From Dendrolimus kikuchii (taxonomy: Eukaryota > Arthropoda > Insecta > Lepidoptera > Lasiocampidae): a stretch of 64,000 nucleotides of DNA. The position numbers were made by a program, and so were the translations under genes. A model generated the notes under the pieces. It worked only from the letters and a program-made list of their open reading frames with translations, did not search any database and was not told the DNA's origin. Shown in pieces: positions 1-11,827 of the stretch. The DNA is taken from assembly GCA_019925095.2 (NCBI GenBank), contig JAHHIN020000030.1, positions 8,578,501 to 8,642,500 on the forward strand. The letters are read 5' to 3'. Each line of letters begins with the position of its first letter. Positions within the stretch are counted from its first letter, which is position 1.

Positions 1-2077
1 CGGGCCAGCCGTTTCGTAATAACGTCGACTCTGTCCGTGAGGACGTTACGCGGTCGTCGAACAAGAGCCTTTCGACGACTGGTGTACAGCGTGAAGAGTA
101 GTGGCGACAGGGCCGAGCCCTGTGGTACACCGGCTGTGAGTGGGTGAGGGGACGAGCGCGTTCCCACCACTCGAAAACGGAAGCTACGACCTAGGAGGAA
201 GTCTCGCAAGATGAGCACGAGTCTGTCTGGCACACCGAACTGGTACAGCTTGTAAATCAAGCCGTTGTGCCAGACCTTGTCGAAGGCTTTTGCTACGTCT
301 AGGAACAGTGCGGCTGTTCCTATAGGGCGGGGGCGATGGGCAAAGTAAGATAATATGTGCTCCGTGATGCAGTGCACCTGTTGGACGCATGAGTGTCTGG
401 CACGGAAGCCAAATTGCTCATCGGGTATTAGATGTTTGCTGAAGGCAAAATCTCTAAGTCGAGAGAGGATGACCCTCTCGTAAAGCTTGCTGAGTGCGCT
501 CAGTAGGCTGATTGGACGGTAGCTGGACGGTTTATTAGCCGGTTTTCCCGGCTTGTGAATACCGATGACATCTGCCTCCTTCCAGATCGCGGGAAAGGAG
601 CAGTTTGTTATGGCGGCATTGAAGATGCTCACCAGGATTATAATTAGATGGGCGGGTAGGAGTTTTAAAACGCGATTGTTGATGCCATCGGTCCCTGGGG
701 CCTTTCGCGGTTTGAGAGACTTGATCAGATCTTGCATTTCTTCGACCGTGACCGGGTCGAGTGTGGTTTCCGCTGGTAAGGAGGATCTACGTTCGACCTC
801 GGAGTCCACCTCCGTCAAGTGTGACTGGTCGACGTTTTGTGTAATGGGGGAGCATTGAAGCTCTAGACTCTGAGCAAGGCACTCGGCCTTCTCTTCGTCA
901 TCGAACGCCTCGGTGTTGTCGGCTCTTTCTAGCGCGGGTATGACAGTAAGGGTGTCTGATTTGAGAGCTCTAGCTAGCTTCCAGTACACCTGGTGAGTTG
1001 GTTCGATATCCTTTAACGTTCTGTCCCAACGTTGTTCCCTGACTTCCCGGATACGTAGTTTAACCTCGCGCTCTAGTTCGCGGAGTCGGACTCTGTTATC
1101 CTCGGTGGGATATCTGTCGTGAGCTCTGGAGGCGGCTCTCTTTTCCCTCAGCAGTACCTTCACCTCGTCCGGCAGGCATAAGTGGCGGTCATCCTCCACT
1201 GGCACCTGCCTGGACGAGTTCCGCACTGCGGATTGAAGGTGGCTGGTGAGGGCCTCGATTGCCGTCTCCGTGTCTTGGCGGGACTCGATGTGGTCCGGGA
1301 TGCGGTCCAGGTCTTGTGAGCTGGTTGCCTTGAGGAGGGTCTCAAGTCTCAACCAGTCCACAGAGGTCCTAGTTTCAGATATCTGGTCTGTCTGTGGCCC
1401 TAATCTGAGGATAACCGGACGATGGTCCGAGTCTATATCGTCCATCGTTTCGATCGAATGGAACTGAAGGGTTACGCCCCTCATGCTAGGTCGAGAATGT
1501 TTGGGGTCCCCCAGTCGCGGTTGGGGGGGTATCTTGTGGGGGTCAAGGGAGTTAGTCTATCAAACAAAAGACTGTCTGATATATTTATGAGTGCTCTGCC
1601 ATTGGGGTTAGTGGTATTGCAGTTCCACTGCTCGTGTTTGCAATTCAGATCCCCGGCTATTATAACAGCCGGGCCTAAGTTGAATAAGGCTTCTAGGTCT
1701 TTCTTATTAAGGGGTTTTTGGCATGCGAGGTATGCTGAGACTATGACTAGGGGTTGGTGGCCAGTCATTGCTAGTCTGCAGGCGGATACCTCCATACCTT
1801 CTAGTGGGGGGGTGACTAGGGGCATGCAATGTAGAGATCTTCTGAAATAGATCAGGGTGCCTCCACCACGGCCTATCCTGTCATGTCTAGTGACCCGATA
1901 GTTAGAGATCTTTGGATCTCTATCACTCGGTTTCAGGAAGGTCTCCTGCACTAGTAGTATATCTACTTGATTGGTAACCAGGAAGTCATGGACCAAGTCG
2001 CGCTGGTTTCGAAGGCCGTTGGCGTTATAAGTCGCCAGAGTCAATGAGCGTGGTTTATTCCTACCTACATGCGCCAT
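1..2077 (-). pseudogene. LINE ORF2: endonuclease and reverse transcriptase
   Basis: ORF2 starts at the ATG at 2077 with an exonuclease/endonuclease/phosphatase-fold domain: TYNANGLRNQ near the start, VQETFL, then AGDLNCKH. This frame ends at 1481 just after NILDLA. The family's SDHRPVILRL motif resumes in another frame from about 1467, so a frameshift has broken the gene. From there the reverse transcriptase frame is open to position 1. It shows RKAPGTDGI near 690, PSSYRPISLLSALSKLYER near 500, DVAKAFDKVWH near 290 and AGVPQGSALSPLLFTLY near 100. After LYTS the peptide no longer resembles the expected approach to the FADD catalytic box, so there may be a further lesion at the left edge. In life it would nick target DNA and prime reverse transcription there. 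Confidence 0.85.
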
Positions 2078-2228
2078 TTGTTACCGGTAACAAAATTTTA
2101 ACTAGGTTGTTTAGTTATAACGACCTAAGTATCTGGAGGAGGTAAGCGTGATCCATTTCGATCACGAGTTGATCCCGGAGGGAGGGTTGACTTGACTCTG
2201 AAACTTGTCTCAGTTTCCGAGCCAAGAG

Positions 2229-3923
2229 TTAGACCTCTTCTAGGTCGAAGGGCAAGTTCTTGGCGAATTTAGTCGCCAAAGCGAAGTCCTCAGCTATAGA
2301 GTGGTGGGCCGATGGCCCAGAAGATGTCTTAGAAATGGGGGCGGGGGAGAGGGTGGCCGAGGGTAGGTCGGCCATAACTGGGGCACGCGTCCTTAGCGGA
2401 GGAAACGCTTCCGTCATGGGAAGACCCGTCCAGTGGTTTACCACTGGAGGGGGGGCCGCCACGAATGCGGGTTTATTCGGCATTTTCTTAGTGCCTTTTT
2501 GGGCGTTGCCCTTTCCGACCTTACGTTTGGGTCGGGGGGCGGCAGGGCAGCCTCTGTAGTTAGCGGAGTGACCCGTTTTGCCGCAGAGGATGCAGCTCGG
2601 TGGCTCCGGGGAGTCCCGGGTGCGAGTGCACTCCGGGGTCCCGTGGTCCCCCAGGCACTTGACGCACCTGGGACGGGATTGACAATGTAGGGCAGAGTGC
2701 CCATAAAGTTGGCAGCGATGACACTGCCGCAATGCATGTTTTTCGTGTGGACGTTCCACACGAAGGCCAGAGAGGCCACAGACCTTCTGAAGTTCGAAGA
2801 TCTTTTTCCCCTCTGGGGAGAGGTCAAGGACAACCAATACCAGGTTTAGAGGCGACTTTGTGGCGTCGCCTCTGTGCATACGGTGCACTTCGTGCACCGG
2901 TAGCGCTTGGGATTTAAGGTTCTCGAGAATGTAGGAACACTCGATTTCCTGTGAGAGTCCGCGGATTACAGCCCGAAGGCGTTTTTCTTCCGGCAAGGCA
3001 TAAGTATAGTAACCGATTTTACGGTCACATAATACAGATGTTAGGGCGCGGTGGTCACTTGAAGACGTGACCATAACTTTGATGCCGTGTTGGGTGTCAC
3101 GGGCTTCTTTAATAGAAATTGCCTTACCTGACAGTTCCGAAGCGAGTTAGAGCCAGTGGGCTTTTTCGCGGATAACTAGGGGTGGCGGTAGGCGCTGGCA
3201 AGGTGGCCCAGGGCGGCTGGAGGGTGCCGATGTCGGTTTGCTGCCCGCAGTGGGTGCGGGGTTGGGGGGGACCTCCCTCAGGGTCTTACGCTTTTTCGAG
3301 CGATTGACGGTTATAAAACCGTCATCGTCTTCGCGGTCAAGAGGGATGTTCGCGGGAGGCGCGACATCCATGGGGGTTAATTCATCAGCCAGTGAGAGCG
3401 GGGCATCCCTGAGGTATTGCGGACCTTCAGGGGACAAGTCGATTTCTCGACGAGAATCGATTACTCGGTGGATAGGAGATCGCGAACGTGATGTTGCTGA
3501 ACTCGCGGAGCTCGAACGCGGTTGTCCCGACGCGGAACCGCGGGAATACGAGGCGCGCGATTTTGGTGCCACACGGTGCGTATCGCTGAGCGGGGGTGCG
3601 GGCGGCGGGCGAACCGGTAACGTAGCGGGTACGGGCGCGGGGGGAGCGAGCGCTATGGCGGAGCGCAGGTAGTCCGCGGTAAACGCGGCGGCGGGGGTCG
3701 CGGGGGGTGCGATGGTCGCGGCAGACGCGGGCGCGGGGAGTAGGGGCTGCCCGGGGGCCCCTTGCAGGTGTATCGGTTTCTCGGAATTAAGTTCCGAGAT
3801 AACGGACGCGATTGATTGGGACTCCGCAGTCCCCAAAAATTAATGTAGTACGTGAGGGAATTGCTGTCGTAAAAACGACAGCAAACCCTCCAACGGCGAT
3901 GGAGAAGACTCCACGCCGTCCAT
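2229..3923 (-). pseudogene. LINE ORF1: nucleic-acid-binding Gag-like protein
   Basis: The likely start is the ATG at 3923 (MDGVESSPSP). The frame shifts near 3843 and then runs from about 3836 to 2229, with one in-frame TAA at 3149-3147. The N-terminal part is rich in proline, serine and alanine. The C-terminal half has three CCHC-type knuckles: CHRCQLYGHSALHC, CVKCLGDHGTPEC, and CILCGKTGHSANYRGC, which has a longer last spacing. This arrangement is typical of Jockey-clade ORF1, which binds element RNA. A basic stretch (PRPKRKVGKG) follows the knuckles. ORF2 begins about 150 nt downstream. Confidence 0.8.
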
Positions 3924-4110
3924 TGTCCCTAAAGGGGGCGAACGATTTGGTGGAAAAACCACCTGATGACGCACTTTTCACTGCACTGTCACAGAAAAAA
4001 CACAAATCGACCGTGTGAGCGAACGAACACAACGAACACGAATAACGAACTGCCGAGGCGGAACGGGAGACGTGCGCGCGCGACGAACAACAGCGGGCGT
4101 GCTTCGACTT

Positions 4111-4639
4111 AAGAAATCAATTAACCATAGTATGTCAATTGGTGGCACAGAACATAGCGCGATTCAAAACGACATTGCTGCCATCTAGTTACTTTGACTG
4201 TATAATACATTAACATACAAATCGCACCTCCAGTGCAACAAGTTGCAACAGCTCATTTATAGTTAGTTTATAGTTACAGGAAATGACATTTTTTTACAAG
4301 CTTTTATTTAACTTGCAATGGATGTACCTATGTATGTATGTATGTAAGTTGGGGTGGAATCTTGCAAGTTAAATTTAACCAACTTCCCGGTTTCCGATTG
4401 GGCTGAAATTTTACAAGCATATGTATATCGCGTGACAATGCAATAACATATGGTACCATGGACCTGATCTGATGATGGAGTCGGAAGGTAGCCATAGGAA
4501 CTCCTGTACTAAACAAGATAGATCCGTCGTGTTTGGGCTCGTTTTACCTGTCTTGGCTAGCACTCTGCTCCTATATGATATCAAGGATTTCAAAAGCTTG
4601 TAATAACTTTTTTAGAAAAAGCTTTTGTTCTCCACTTCG
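4111..4639. repeat. AT-rich spacer with TATG microsatellite and probable dispersed repeat
   Basis: No gene is seen. A short (TATG)n run lies at about 4326-4346. The following 250 bases look like a degraded interspersed repeat, but no family can be named from the sequence alone. Confidence 0.3.
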
Positions 4640-4768
4640 CGCGGTTTCGGCGTCCCTCCGTGTAGGAACGGAAAAAGAATACTAATTCCTAATAGAGACG
4701 ACAAAACAACCCACAGCCAGGTGGTAGGCCATTTGTCCGACTAGATGGCTTCCACCCCTTTTCTAGAG
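4640..4768 (+). repeat. SINE-like LINE-tail repeat, 5' part (interrupted)
   Basis: This matches, in the opposite orientation, the distal part of the complete copies at 45572-45890 and 51663-51975 (AACCCACAGCCAGGTGGTAG and flanks). It stops at 4768 and resumes at 12935 without loss, so the intervening 8.2 kb is an insertion. Confidence 0.75.
4761..4768. repeat. hAT-type target-site duplication, left copy
   Basis: TTCTAGAG here matches GTCTAGAG at 12935-12942 in 7 of 8 bases. Eight bases is the normal hAT duplication length. Confidence 0.7.
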
Positions 4769-4934
4769 CAGTGGCGTAGCGTAGTGGGGGCGGCAAAATT
4801 TCACAATAAATAATACAAATATTTGAACCATTTCATATTTTATCGCAACTACAAATTCGGACCGATTGAAAAGAGCACGGAATTTTTCATTACTTATTTT
4901 GTGACGGATTCGGAGAATCCCCTTTCTTTGAATG

Positions 4935-5040
4935 TATTATGTTTAATAAAAGTCTAGATATTCACATAAGAGATCCTTTTATTGTTTTTGACTGCCTACC
5001 CGCTTTTTACATACTAAAATATATGAATGAATATATGACA
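4935..5040 (-). repeat. Mag-type element 3' LTR
   Basis: This 106-bp direct repeat of 12633-12738 has one difference. On the element's strand it starts TGTCATATATTC and ends CATAATA, so the 3' terminus is TA rather than the usual CA. Confidence 0.9.
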
Positions 5041-5151
5041 TACCTTTCCCCCAAGTTAGTACTTTAAACCATTTAATACTATGACATCACTATGTATTAC
5101 AAAAAAAAACATTAAAACGAAGATTAAATACAATTAACAGTAACTGTACAA

Positions 5152-6331
5152 TTATTTTACATAATTATTCCTAGCATATGGAGATTTAGCAAACATATTC
5201 CGTTTTTGTTTAAACTTCCTTCCCCCATAGGATATTTCAAAAGTGCTAGGGATTCCTAACATTTCTTCCCACTTCTCTGTGCTCGGAATCTCAATAACTT
5301 CTTCCGGGCAAGGCTGTTTTACTTGCTCATTCTCATTATTTGTGTCTTCCATTTGTGTGTCAGTTTCTTTATCTTGATTAGTATCCTCCTGCACTTCTGT
5401 TGCCAACTCTTCGTCTGGTGTATTAGATGTCTGTGGGTCAAAACGCACTAGTTGATCAATGTGTCTGTTTACCACCTCACTATTATTCTTAATTCTAATT
5501 CTGTAACTGGATGGCCCTCCTTTGTCTACCACTGTACCTGGCATCCATTTTGGCCCATTTCCATAGTTTCTGTAAATTACTTTTTGTCCTACTTGTGTCT
5601 CTCTATGTTTCTTCTGTGCATTTCTTTCTATCTGTTGCTCCATCTTTTTAGTTTGTATATTATCTGGATGTAAACTGTCTAGCAATGTTCTTAAGCGTCG
5701 ATTCATTAATAGTTCGGCTGGGCTCTTTTGTGTTGTAACACATGGAGTTGTTCTTAAACTCAATAGCATGTTTGGAATCTTTACGTCCCAGTTCATATTG
5801 TCCATCTTGCGTAATTTATCCTTGACGGTTTGTACCATCCTCTCGGCCAGCCCATTTGTAGCAGGATGATATGGGGCTGTAGTCACGTGTTTGATCTTAT
5901 TCGCCTCCAGAAAATCTTCCATCTCCCTTGATATAAATGGGGTACCATTGTCTGACACTAAAGTTTCACATATGCCATGAGTTGCAAATAAGTTTCTAAG
6001 GTGTTTAATCACAGTATTTGAAGTCATGTTGTTGATTACAATTACTTCAGGCCATCTTGAATAAGCATCCACCACGATAAAAAACAGTTTGTTTTGGAAT
6101 GGCCCTGCAAAATCCACATGTATTCGAGACCAAGGTTTTGTTGGAGTTATCCATTCATGACTAGTTTTTGGTGGCATGTGTTGATTTTCTGCGCATCGTT
6201 GGCAATCTCCGACTAACTCTTCTATATCTTCATTTAGGTGTGGCCACCAAACATAACTTCTAGCTAGTGCTTTAGTCTTTACTATCCCATTGTGAGTATT
6301 ATGTAAAAACTGTAGTATTTGGGTTCGCAAT
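5152..6331 (-). pseudogene. Mag-type gypsy integrase (3' part of pol)
   Basis: This is the integrase half of a gypsy polyprotein, cut off from the rest of pol by the insertion at 6332. It begins at RTQILQFLHN and keeps the zinc-binding H-H-C-C domain (HNTHNGIVKTKALARSYVWW, then CQRCAENQ). The catalytic triad is visible as HVDFAGPF, LVSDNGTPF and GLAERMVQ. A lysine- and asparagine-rich tail follows and ends at 5152. In an intact element the enzyme would join cDNA to the host genome. The segment itself is open. Its apparent upstream start, at 6375, lies inside the interrupting transposon and is not a real start. Confidence 0.85.
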
Positions 6332-6586
6332 GGGGATTGTTCACTTTTTTTCAATTTAGCTTTTTGAAAAACCATTTCGAGGAATAGTGTTCTTAATCAT
6401 TTCTGTCTAGTTAAAATTCCAAAAAACGTACAATCCCCTTGTATTTTGAAAGAAATGCGTTTGACCGTTATTTGACCTTACTAAATCCTATGACGTCATT
6501 TACGTCTGGTGAAATGCATATGAATACCGTAGCCATTCAGTTTCAAAATACAAAAGGACCGACATTTTCCTTTTTATGTCATTGTT

Positions 6587-7251
6587 ATGTCATACAACAT
6601 CAACATAAACAAACATTTTATTCGACGTACTCCAGAATTAAATTATGTATATATTATCTCTTCAGACCAATATTTCCTAAATATCTGTAAAGAGAATACT
6701 TACATATGGTCTCTAACTAAAAGTCAAAGAAAAGTGCATTATATAAACGAGCGTCTTCGTAAATGGCGATTGGAGCGATATCGAAATCTTTTCAAGAGAT
6801 ACGATCCAAAAAATAACCTGTTTACTGATGAGAAGATCATCACGGTGGAAGAAAATTTAACTGGCAAAACAATACACCTTGCGCCAGAAGTTAGAAGGAC
6901 TTCCAAAATCACATATTGGAAACAATGATTTAAGCATTAAGTGATACTTTATTCGCTGGTTAGCAGTGGATTTTCCAACAGGGCTCTGTACCCTCCCATG
7001 AAGCTAATTCAATCCAACATTGGTTGCAAGCCAATTTGTCAGACTTTGTTCAGAGCATAGGTTGGCCTTCGTCGAGTTCTGACTTGAATTCTTTGGAGTA
7101 TTCTTTATGAACTGCATTGGAGCTAATGGCATACAAAAAGTTCACCAGAACCTGAATTTATCTCAAGCGAGCCCAAATCAATAAATGGAAACTGATTGAA
7201 AAGATTAGTACCACCATAGAAGAATGGCCTATATCTTTAAAGCTTAATTAA
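6587..7251 (+). pseudogene. Tc1/mariner-type transposase remnant
   Basis: The first open part (6587-6928) reads MSYNININKH and contains LFTDEKIITVEENL, which matches the region around the first catalytic aspartate in Tc1/mariner transposases (DEKI). After a stop near 6928 the similarity continues. WIFQQGSVPSHEA stands where families have QDSAPAH, so the second aspartate is a glycine. WPSSSSDLNSLEYS holds the third acidic position. Further stops follow before the C-terminal end near 7251. The N-terminal DNA-binding half is not recognisable. The enzyme is non-functional. Confidence 0.65.
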
Positions 7252-9600
7252 TTGAAAACAAGGATGGCTATTTTAAATAACTTATTTTTATATATACATA
7301 AATCTAGATGTTATTAGTTATAATTCATGTAAACAATATATGAATATTTAACATTCCTCCAAAAATATTTTAGCTTTACTTTGACTGATGTCTTAAGAGT
7401 TCATATTACGAGTTATAAGAATAAGATGGTTTCTATACTGAAAGCAAACTATTGTGAGTTATAAATTTGTATGTGCCATACATTTATATGAATTGATTAA
7501 TAAAATATATCTTTTGACTTATTATTTTGCAAGATGAAATAATAAATAACTTTTAGCAGTTAAACTTGTTTATTTACTTAAACACTTATTAATAATAATT
7601 TAGGACATATTATATAATCTTTTCAGAAATGTTCAGTTTTATCTTTTTCTTTTTTCTGCAGGCTAGCATTTGGTTTTTTCTATACATAAAGTTTTCATGT
7701 AAACTGCAGTGGATAAGTCATAAAATTCTATGATCAAGCATAACCCTTGCTTATGCAGAAAAGTTGTTGCTAATTTTTTTTGAACCTGAAAAAAAAAGAT
7801 ATAAAGTGTCTATTTAATTACTCGCATAGTCCTTATTTAACTCATAATTTTTCATATTAGTAACTATGTTACACATCAAAATCATATTATTAAGAGATTT
7901 ACAATCATTAAGGTATTTGTCACAAATCTTCATATTCCATGAAATCCTTCAAGCCATAGATGTGCTTAATTAATCACTTTTAAGCCGGCAAGTGAATATA
8001 TTTAAAACTACTGGAGAGTTTTATATTTTCCGGTAATTTGTTGTATAAGATCAGATCCATAACATACATTAGCAATCAAACACACTATCTAACCGCCAGG
8101 GCAGTGGTGCAATGTCTGTTCCTTTATTTGTATGTATTTATATGAGATACTTTACTTGTATTATAGATTATTAAGAAAGTAATATAGGTTGCTGATTTAT
8201 TGATTGTACCAAATTATCAAATAAGTAATTAATATTATTTTAATCAGTTTCTAATGAATGAGTGAGACATGTAGCTATTTTTCTATAAATAGGTGCACAT
8301 TTTAGATGAATTTTGACTTCACCACAAAGTATACTTACATCAATCATATATTAACTAATAATTAACATTACTGATTTCTTATATGGATGAAATTTACAGA
8401 CAGGAATAGTAATATACTACACAGGTTATAAAAGGAAAGAAGGAAGGAACATCTATGGACGAACATGTTGAATTTAGAAACCTTCACAAAACTACTTACA
8501 TCAGGATTTTAGCTCCTCTTATTTCTCCAATATGTACTACGAGTATAGCTATGTACTCTAATAACATTACATGTTAGGTAGGTTTAGCGTATCAGCCTTT
8601 ACAAAATTAACACTCCTATTTGAAGATCCGGCCATGTTTAGAAAGAGAAAATATTTAATACATTTTCATTAATAAAACAGTTCACTTTTTTGTCGAATGA
8701 CTTAGAAGATTTTTCTAAGGACGAAATTAATTGTAATGAATAATATTAGAATTTAGAAATGTTGCATTAACCGCCGATCTAAAGCCTAAATACCCAATGT
8801 TGCCAGGTTGATAATAGAGAAATTACTAAAATTTGTAATTCTTGTAGGTACACACGTGTGTGTAGGAAAGTAACTCCCAACATATTGACTTAAAAAAGAC
8901 CTTATCGAACATCGCCATGATTTTTAAATTGAAAACTTCGGTAGATACTTCTAGGATGGGGAAAATGCACTGAATTCGCACGACCGTCACGCTCGGATAC
9001 CAAGTTTTTATCTCTGAAGTGCAGTCCTAACGACTGATATTTTTTTTAAAGGTCTGACTAATAATACTCCCCCCCCCCCCCTCCCCCTCAATTGAAACTG
9101 ATAATACAACCTTTTTATTTTAACTGGATTGACAACATCATTGGATAATGAGACTATGTCTAGGTATCAGACATTAAAAATGATAACCCAAATGTGATAC
9201 CAAATCAAAGTATTTTAGTGGTCGAATGAGCTTTATCTGTTGCAATCGCCGAAAGAATACTTTATTACAAATTAAGAAAAGTAATGACATCGCAATGGTG
9301 TCTAATAGGTAATTTATGCCTGATTATCAATTAATGGTATTCAGTCTAACTGTACATTATTCAGTTTAAGTTATATTATATTGATTTTTCACTAAAGGTC
9401 ACTTTAAATAACTTAACGGTAACTTTAGAAAATAATAAATGTTGAACACCAAAATATATAAAAATAAATCTACCGATAAAATTGCTAAGCTGGCCACACT
9501 AAAATGATCACGATGTCTCATAATGAATAATGACAGTAACATTTAAATAGTAGCACAGATTAATATGATTATTTTCTTTTTATAGGCAAAGGAATTAATG
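7252..9600. other. AT-rich transposon interior without genes
   Basis: No open frame or motif of note is seen. A C-rich run (9069-9090) is the only striking composition feature. It may include older nested repeats that I cannot name. Confidence 0.5.
9069..9090. repeat. Poly-C tract
   Basis: A run of cytosines is broken by single thymines inside the nested DNA transposon. Confidence 0.9.
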
Positions 9601-9762
9601 TAAAGTTGTCCCCAATGACGTCATCGGATAATTTGTTTAAAAATCGAATTAAAAAAAAACTATCTCTTAAAACACAAAAATATTCAAATTAGTATCTTAA
9701 AATACCCTATTTTACATAATAAAAATATAAAATCAGAGCGTAATTTTTTTTGAACAATCCCC

Positions 9763-11827
9763 ATTATGCTGGAACCACAACCCGACAACTGTGTAATATG
9801 CAGTCTTCCATTAATGATAGATCATTTCTGTGTAACCAGTAAGCACGAAGTTCACCATCATTTACTTTGGCAGGCCAGCCACATTTCATGTGATGAATAA
9901 CTCATGACAGTATTCTGTCTTTTTTTGACGCTCTTGCAATTTGTTCTGCTTCCACTGGAAAGTCATCTGGCCTTTCTGCCATTAGAAGAACATCATACAG
10001 CTGAGGCTCAGGTTCCTCTGGAACTGGTTGAGGCCAACGGCTCAAACCATCGGCGTTGCCAATCTGAGAACCTGGTCTATATATTATATCATAACTATAG
10101 GAAGTTAATGCTATAGCTATACGAGTCAAGCGGGGTGACAACATTGTAGGTATCTGCTTTTTAGGATCAAATATACCTAGTAATGGTTTTTGATCTGTTA
10201 TGATAACAAAATGTCTGCCCATTAAGTAATTATGAAATTTTTGTAGGCCAAACATAATAGCTGCTGCTTCCTTGTCTAGTTGTGAATATCGTCTTTCATG
10301 AGTATGCAAGGTACGAGATCCCATTGCAATTGGGCGCTCTTGCCCATCTTCCATTACATGAGCAATTACAGCTCCGACTCCGTAGTCTGAACTATCATAG
10401 GTCAGTACCAATTGTTTTTCCAAATCATAGTGAATTAGTGTTAAGTCACATGACAGTAAACGTTTAGCGGTGTCAAATGTTCGCTGTTCTAAATCTGTCC
10501 AACGCCATTTTTGTGATCGATCCAATAACCGATGTAGTGGCTCTAATAATGTAGCCTTGTGTGGTATGAAACGTTCATAAAAGTTATATAAACCTAAAAA
10601 TGCTTGTAATTCTGCAATGTTTTTAGGTTCTGGTGTCTTCATTATAGATTCAACCTTGCTAGGAGCGGGATGAATACCTTCAGCATCTATAATAAATCCT
10701 AAGAATTCTACTTTATCCTTAGCAAATTTACATTTCGCTTTGTTAAGGCGCAGTCCCGATCTAGAGATTCTATGTAGTACCATATCCAAACGCTGATGCA
10801 TCTCCCACATAGTGCGGCCACATACTATAATGTCATCTATTAGAACTGCTACCCCAGGAATGCCAGCCAGCAGTGCTGTCATCAACCGCTGGAAAATACC
10901 TGGGCATGCTTTAACTCCAAAGGCGAGCCTGTGCACCGTATACAAGCCCTTGCATGTATTTAATGTTAAAAGTTTGGCAGTGTTGTCATCCACAGTGTCC
11001 TGTGTGTACGCGCGTTCTAAGTCTAATGTTGAAAAGAATATACCACCCGCTATATTTGCAAATACTTCGTTAGCTGTTGGCATCGGATATGTATCAGATT
11101 CTGTAGACTGGTTAACAGTACTGCGATAATCACCACATAATCTTATATCACCATTCCTTTTCACAATTGGTACCACTGGTGTAGCCCATTCTGAGAATGC
11201 TGTAGATTTAAGTACTCCTTCTGACACTAGGCGATCTATTTCTTTTTCCACTCTGTCCTTTATAGCATAAGGAACTGGTCGTGCCTTCAAAAACTTAGGT
11301 GTTACCTCCGGTTTTAAGTGAATAGTAACAGGATGTCCACGGTATGTACCCAGGCCCTCCTGAAATACTTCACTATATTTGTCTATCAGTTTGCTTATAT
11401 CCTGTAAATCTATTTCAGACACAAAATGAATATTCAGTGTAATTTCAAGTGGCTTCAGCCAGTCACGCCTTAATAAATTGGGACCATTTCCTTTGGCTAC
11501 TATTGCTGTTAGATCACGCTGCAAGCCTTTGTAAATAACCTGAAGCGTAATCCTACCCAGCAGCTTAACTGGCGCGCCCGTCCACGTGCGTAGTGTGTAT
11601 GGTGCGGTATGCAGTATGAGATGTGGTTGATGCCGTCGCAGTTTTTGCCATGTACTTTCATTAACAAGTGAAAAACTGGCACCCGTGTCTACTTGCATCA
11701 CCACTGGTATCCCCTCAAGAAGAATTGTCACTTCGTAGGGTTGCACGCGACTGCTGCTACTGACGTTGTAAATTCCATTCAAACGCTCACCGTGTTCCGT
11801 ATAGTTGACGTTTTGTGTTGTTTTCAC
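9763..11827 (-). pseudogene. Mag-type gypsy pol: protease, reverse transcriptase, RNase H
   Basis: This frame overlaps the end of gag by 4 nt in another frame, as in elements that shift frame between gag and pol. The protease active site is VDTGASFSLVNEST (about residue 46). Reverse transcriptase motifs follow: GDIRLCGDYRSTVNQ, FFSTLDLERAY, AFGVKACPGIFQRLM, and the catalytic box VLIDDIIVCG, which has isoleucine before the two aspartates. RNase H shows LTYDSSDYGVGAV, DKEAAAI and ITDQKPL. An in-frame TGA at 9904-9902 breaks the frame. The same frame continues to VVVPA at about 9766, where the nested transposon begins. The integrase lies at 5152-6331. Confidence 0.9.

Larger units (their letters stand above)
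1..4110 (-). mobile_element. Jockey-clade non-LTR retrotransposon (LINE), 3' part off window
   Basis: Read on the minus strand this has the two-ORF order of a Jockey-clade LINE. First comes a GC-rich 5' region (about 4110-3924), then ORF1 with three CCHC knuckles, then ORF2 with an apurinic-type endonuclease followed by reverse transcriptase. ORF2 is still open at position 1, so the 3' end and tail lie outside the window. At least two frame changes and one in-frame stop show that this copy is dead. The base composition is much more GC-rich than the flanking AT-rich DNA, which marks the right boundary near 4110. The exact 5' end and target duplication cannot be fixed from this window. Confidence 0.85.
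6332..9762. mobile_element. Tc1/mariner-type DNA transposon nested in gypsy pol
   Basis: The termini are inverted, GGGGATTGTTCA at 6332 and TGAACAATCCCC ending at 9762. They sit exactly where the gypsy pol frame breaks, and the pol peptide resumes on the other side. A TGACGTCA palindrome lies about 150 bp inside each end (6490 and 9617), again as an inverted pair. The left third holds a decayed transposase. At 3.4 kb it is large for this superfamily, so part of the AT-rich right side may be a further insertion. The target duplication is not clear: AT flanks both sides but no TA pair is evident. Confidence 0.65.

Noticed and set aside
565..858. Plus-strand frame opposite LINE ORF2
   Set aside because: Shadow of the reverse transcriptase frame on the other strand.
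3238..3672. Open frame on the plus strand opposite LINE ORF1
   Set aside because: Mirror of the GC-rich ORF1 coding strand. No family motif.
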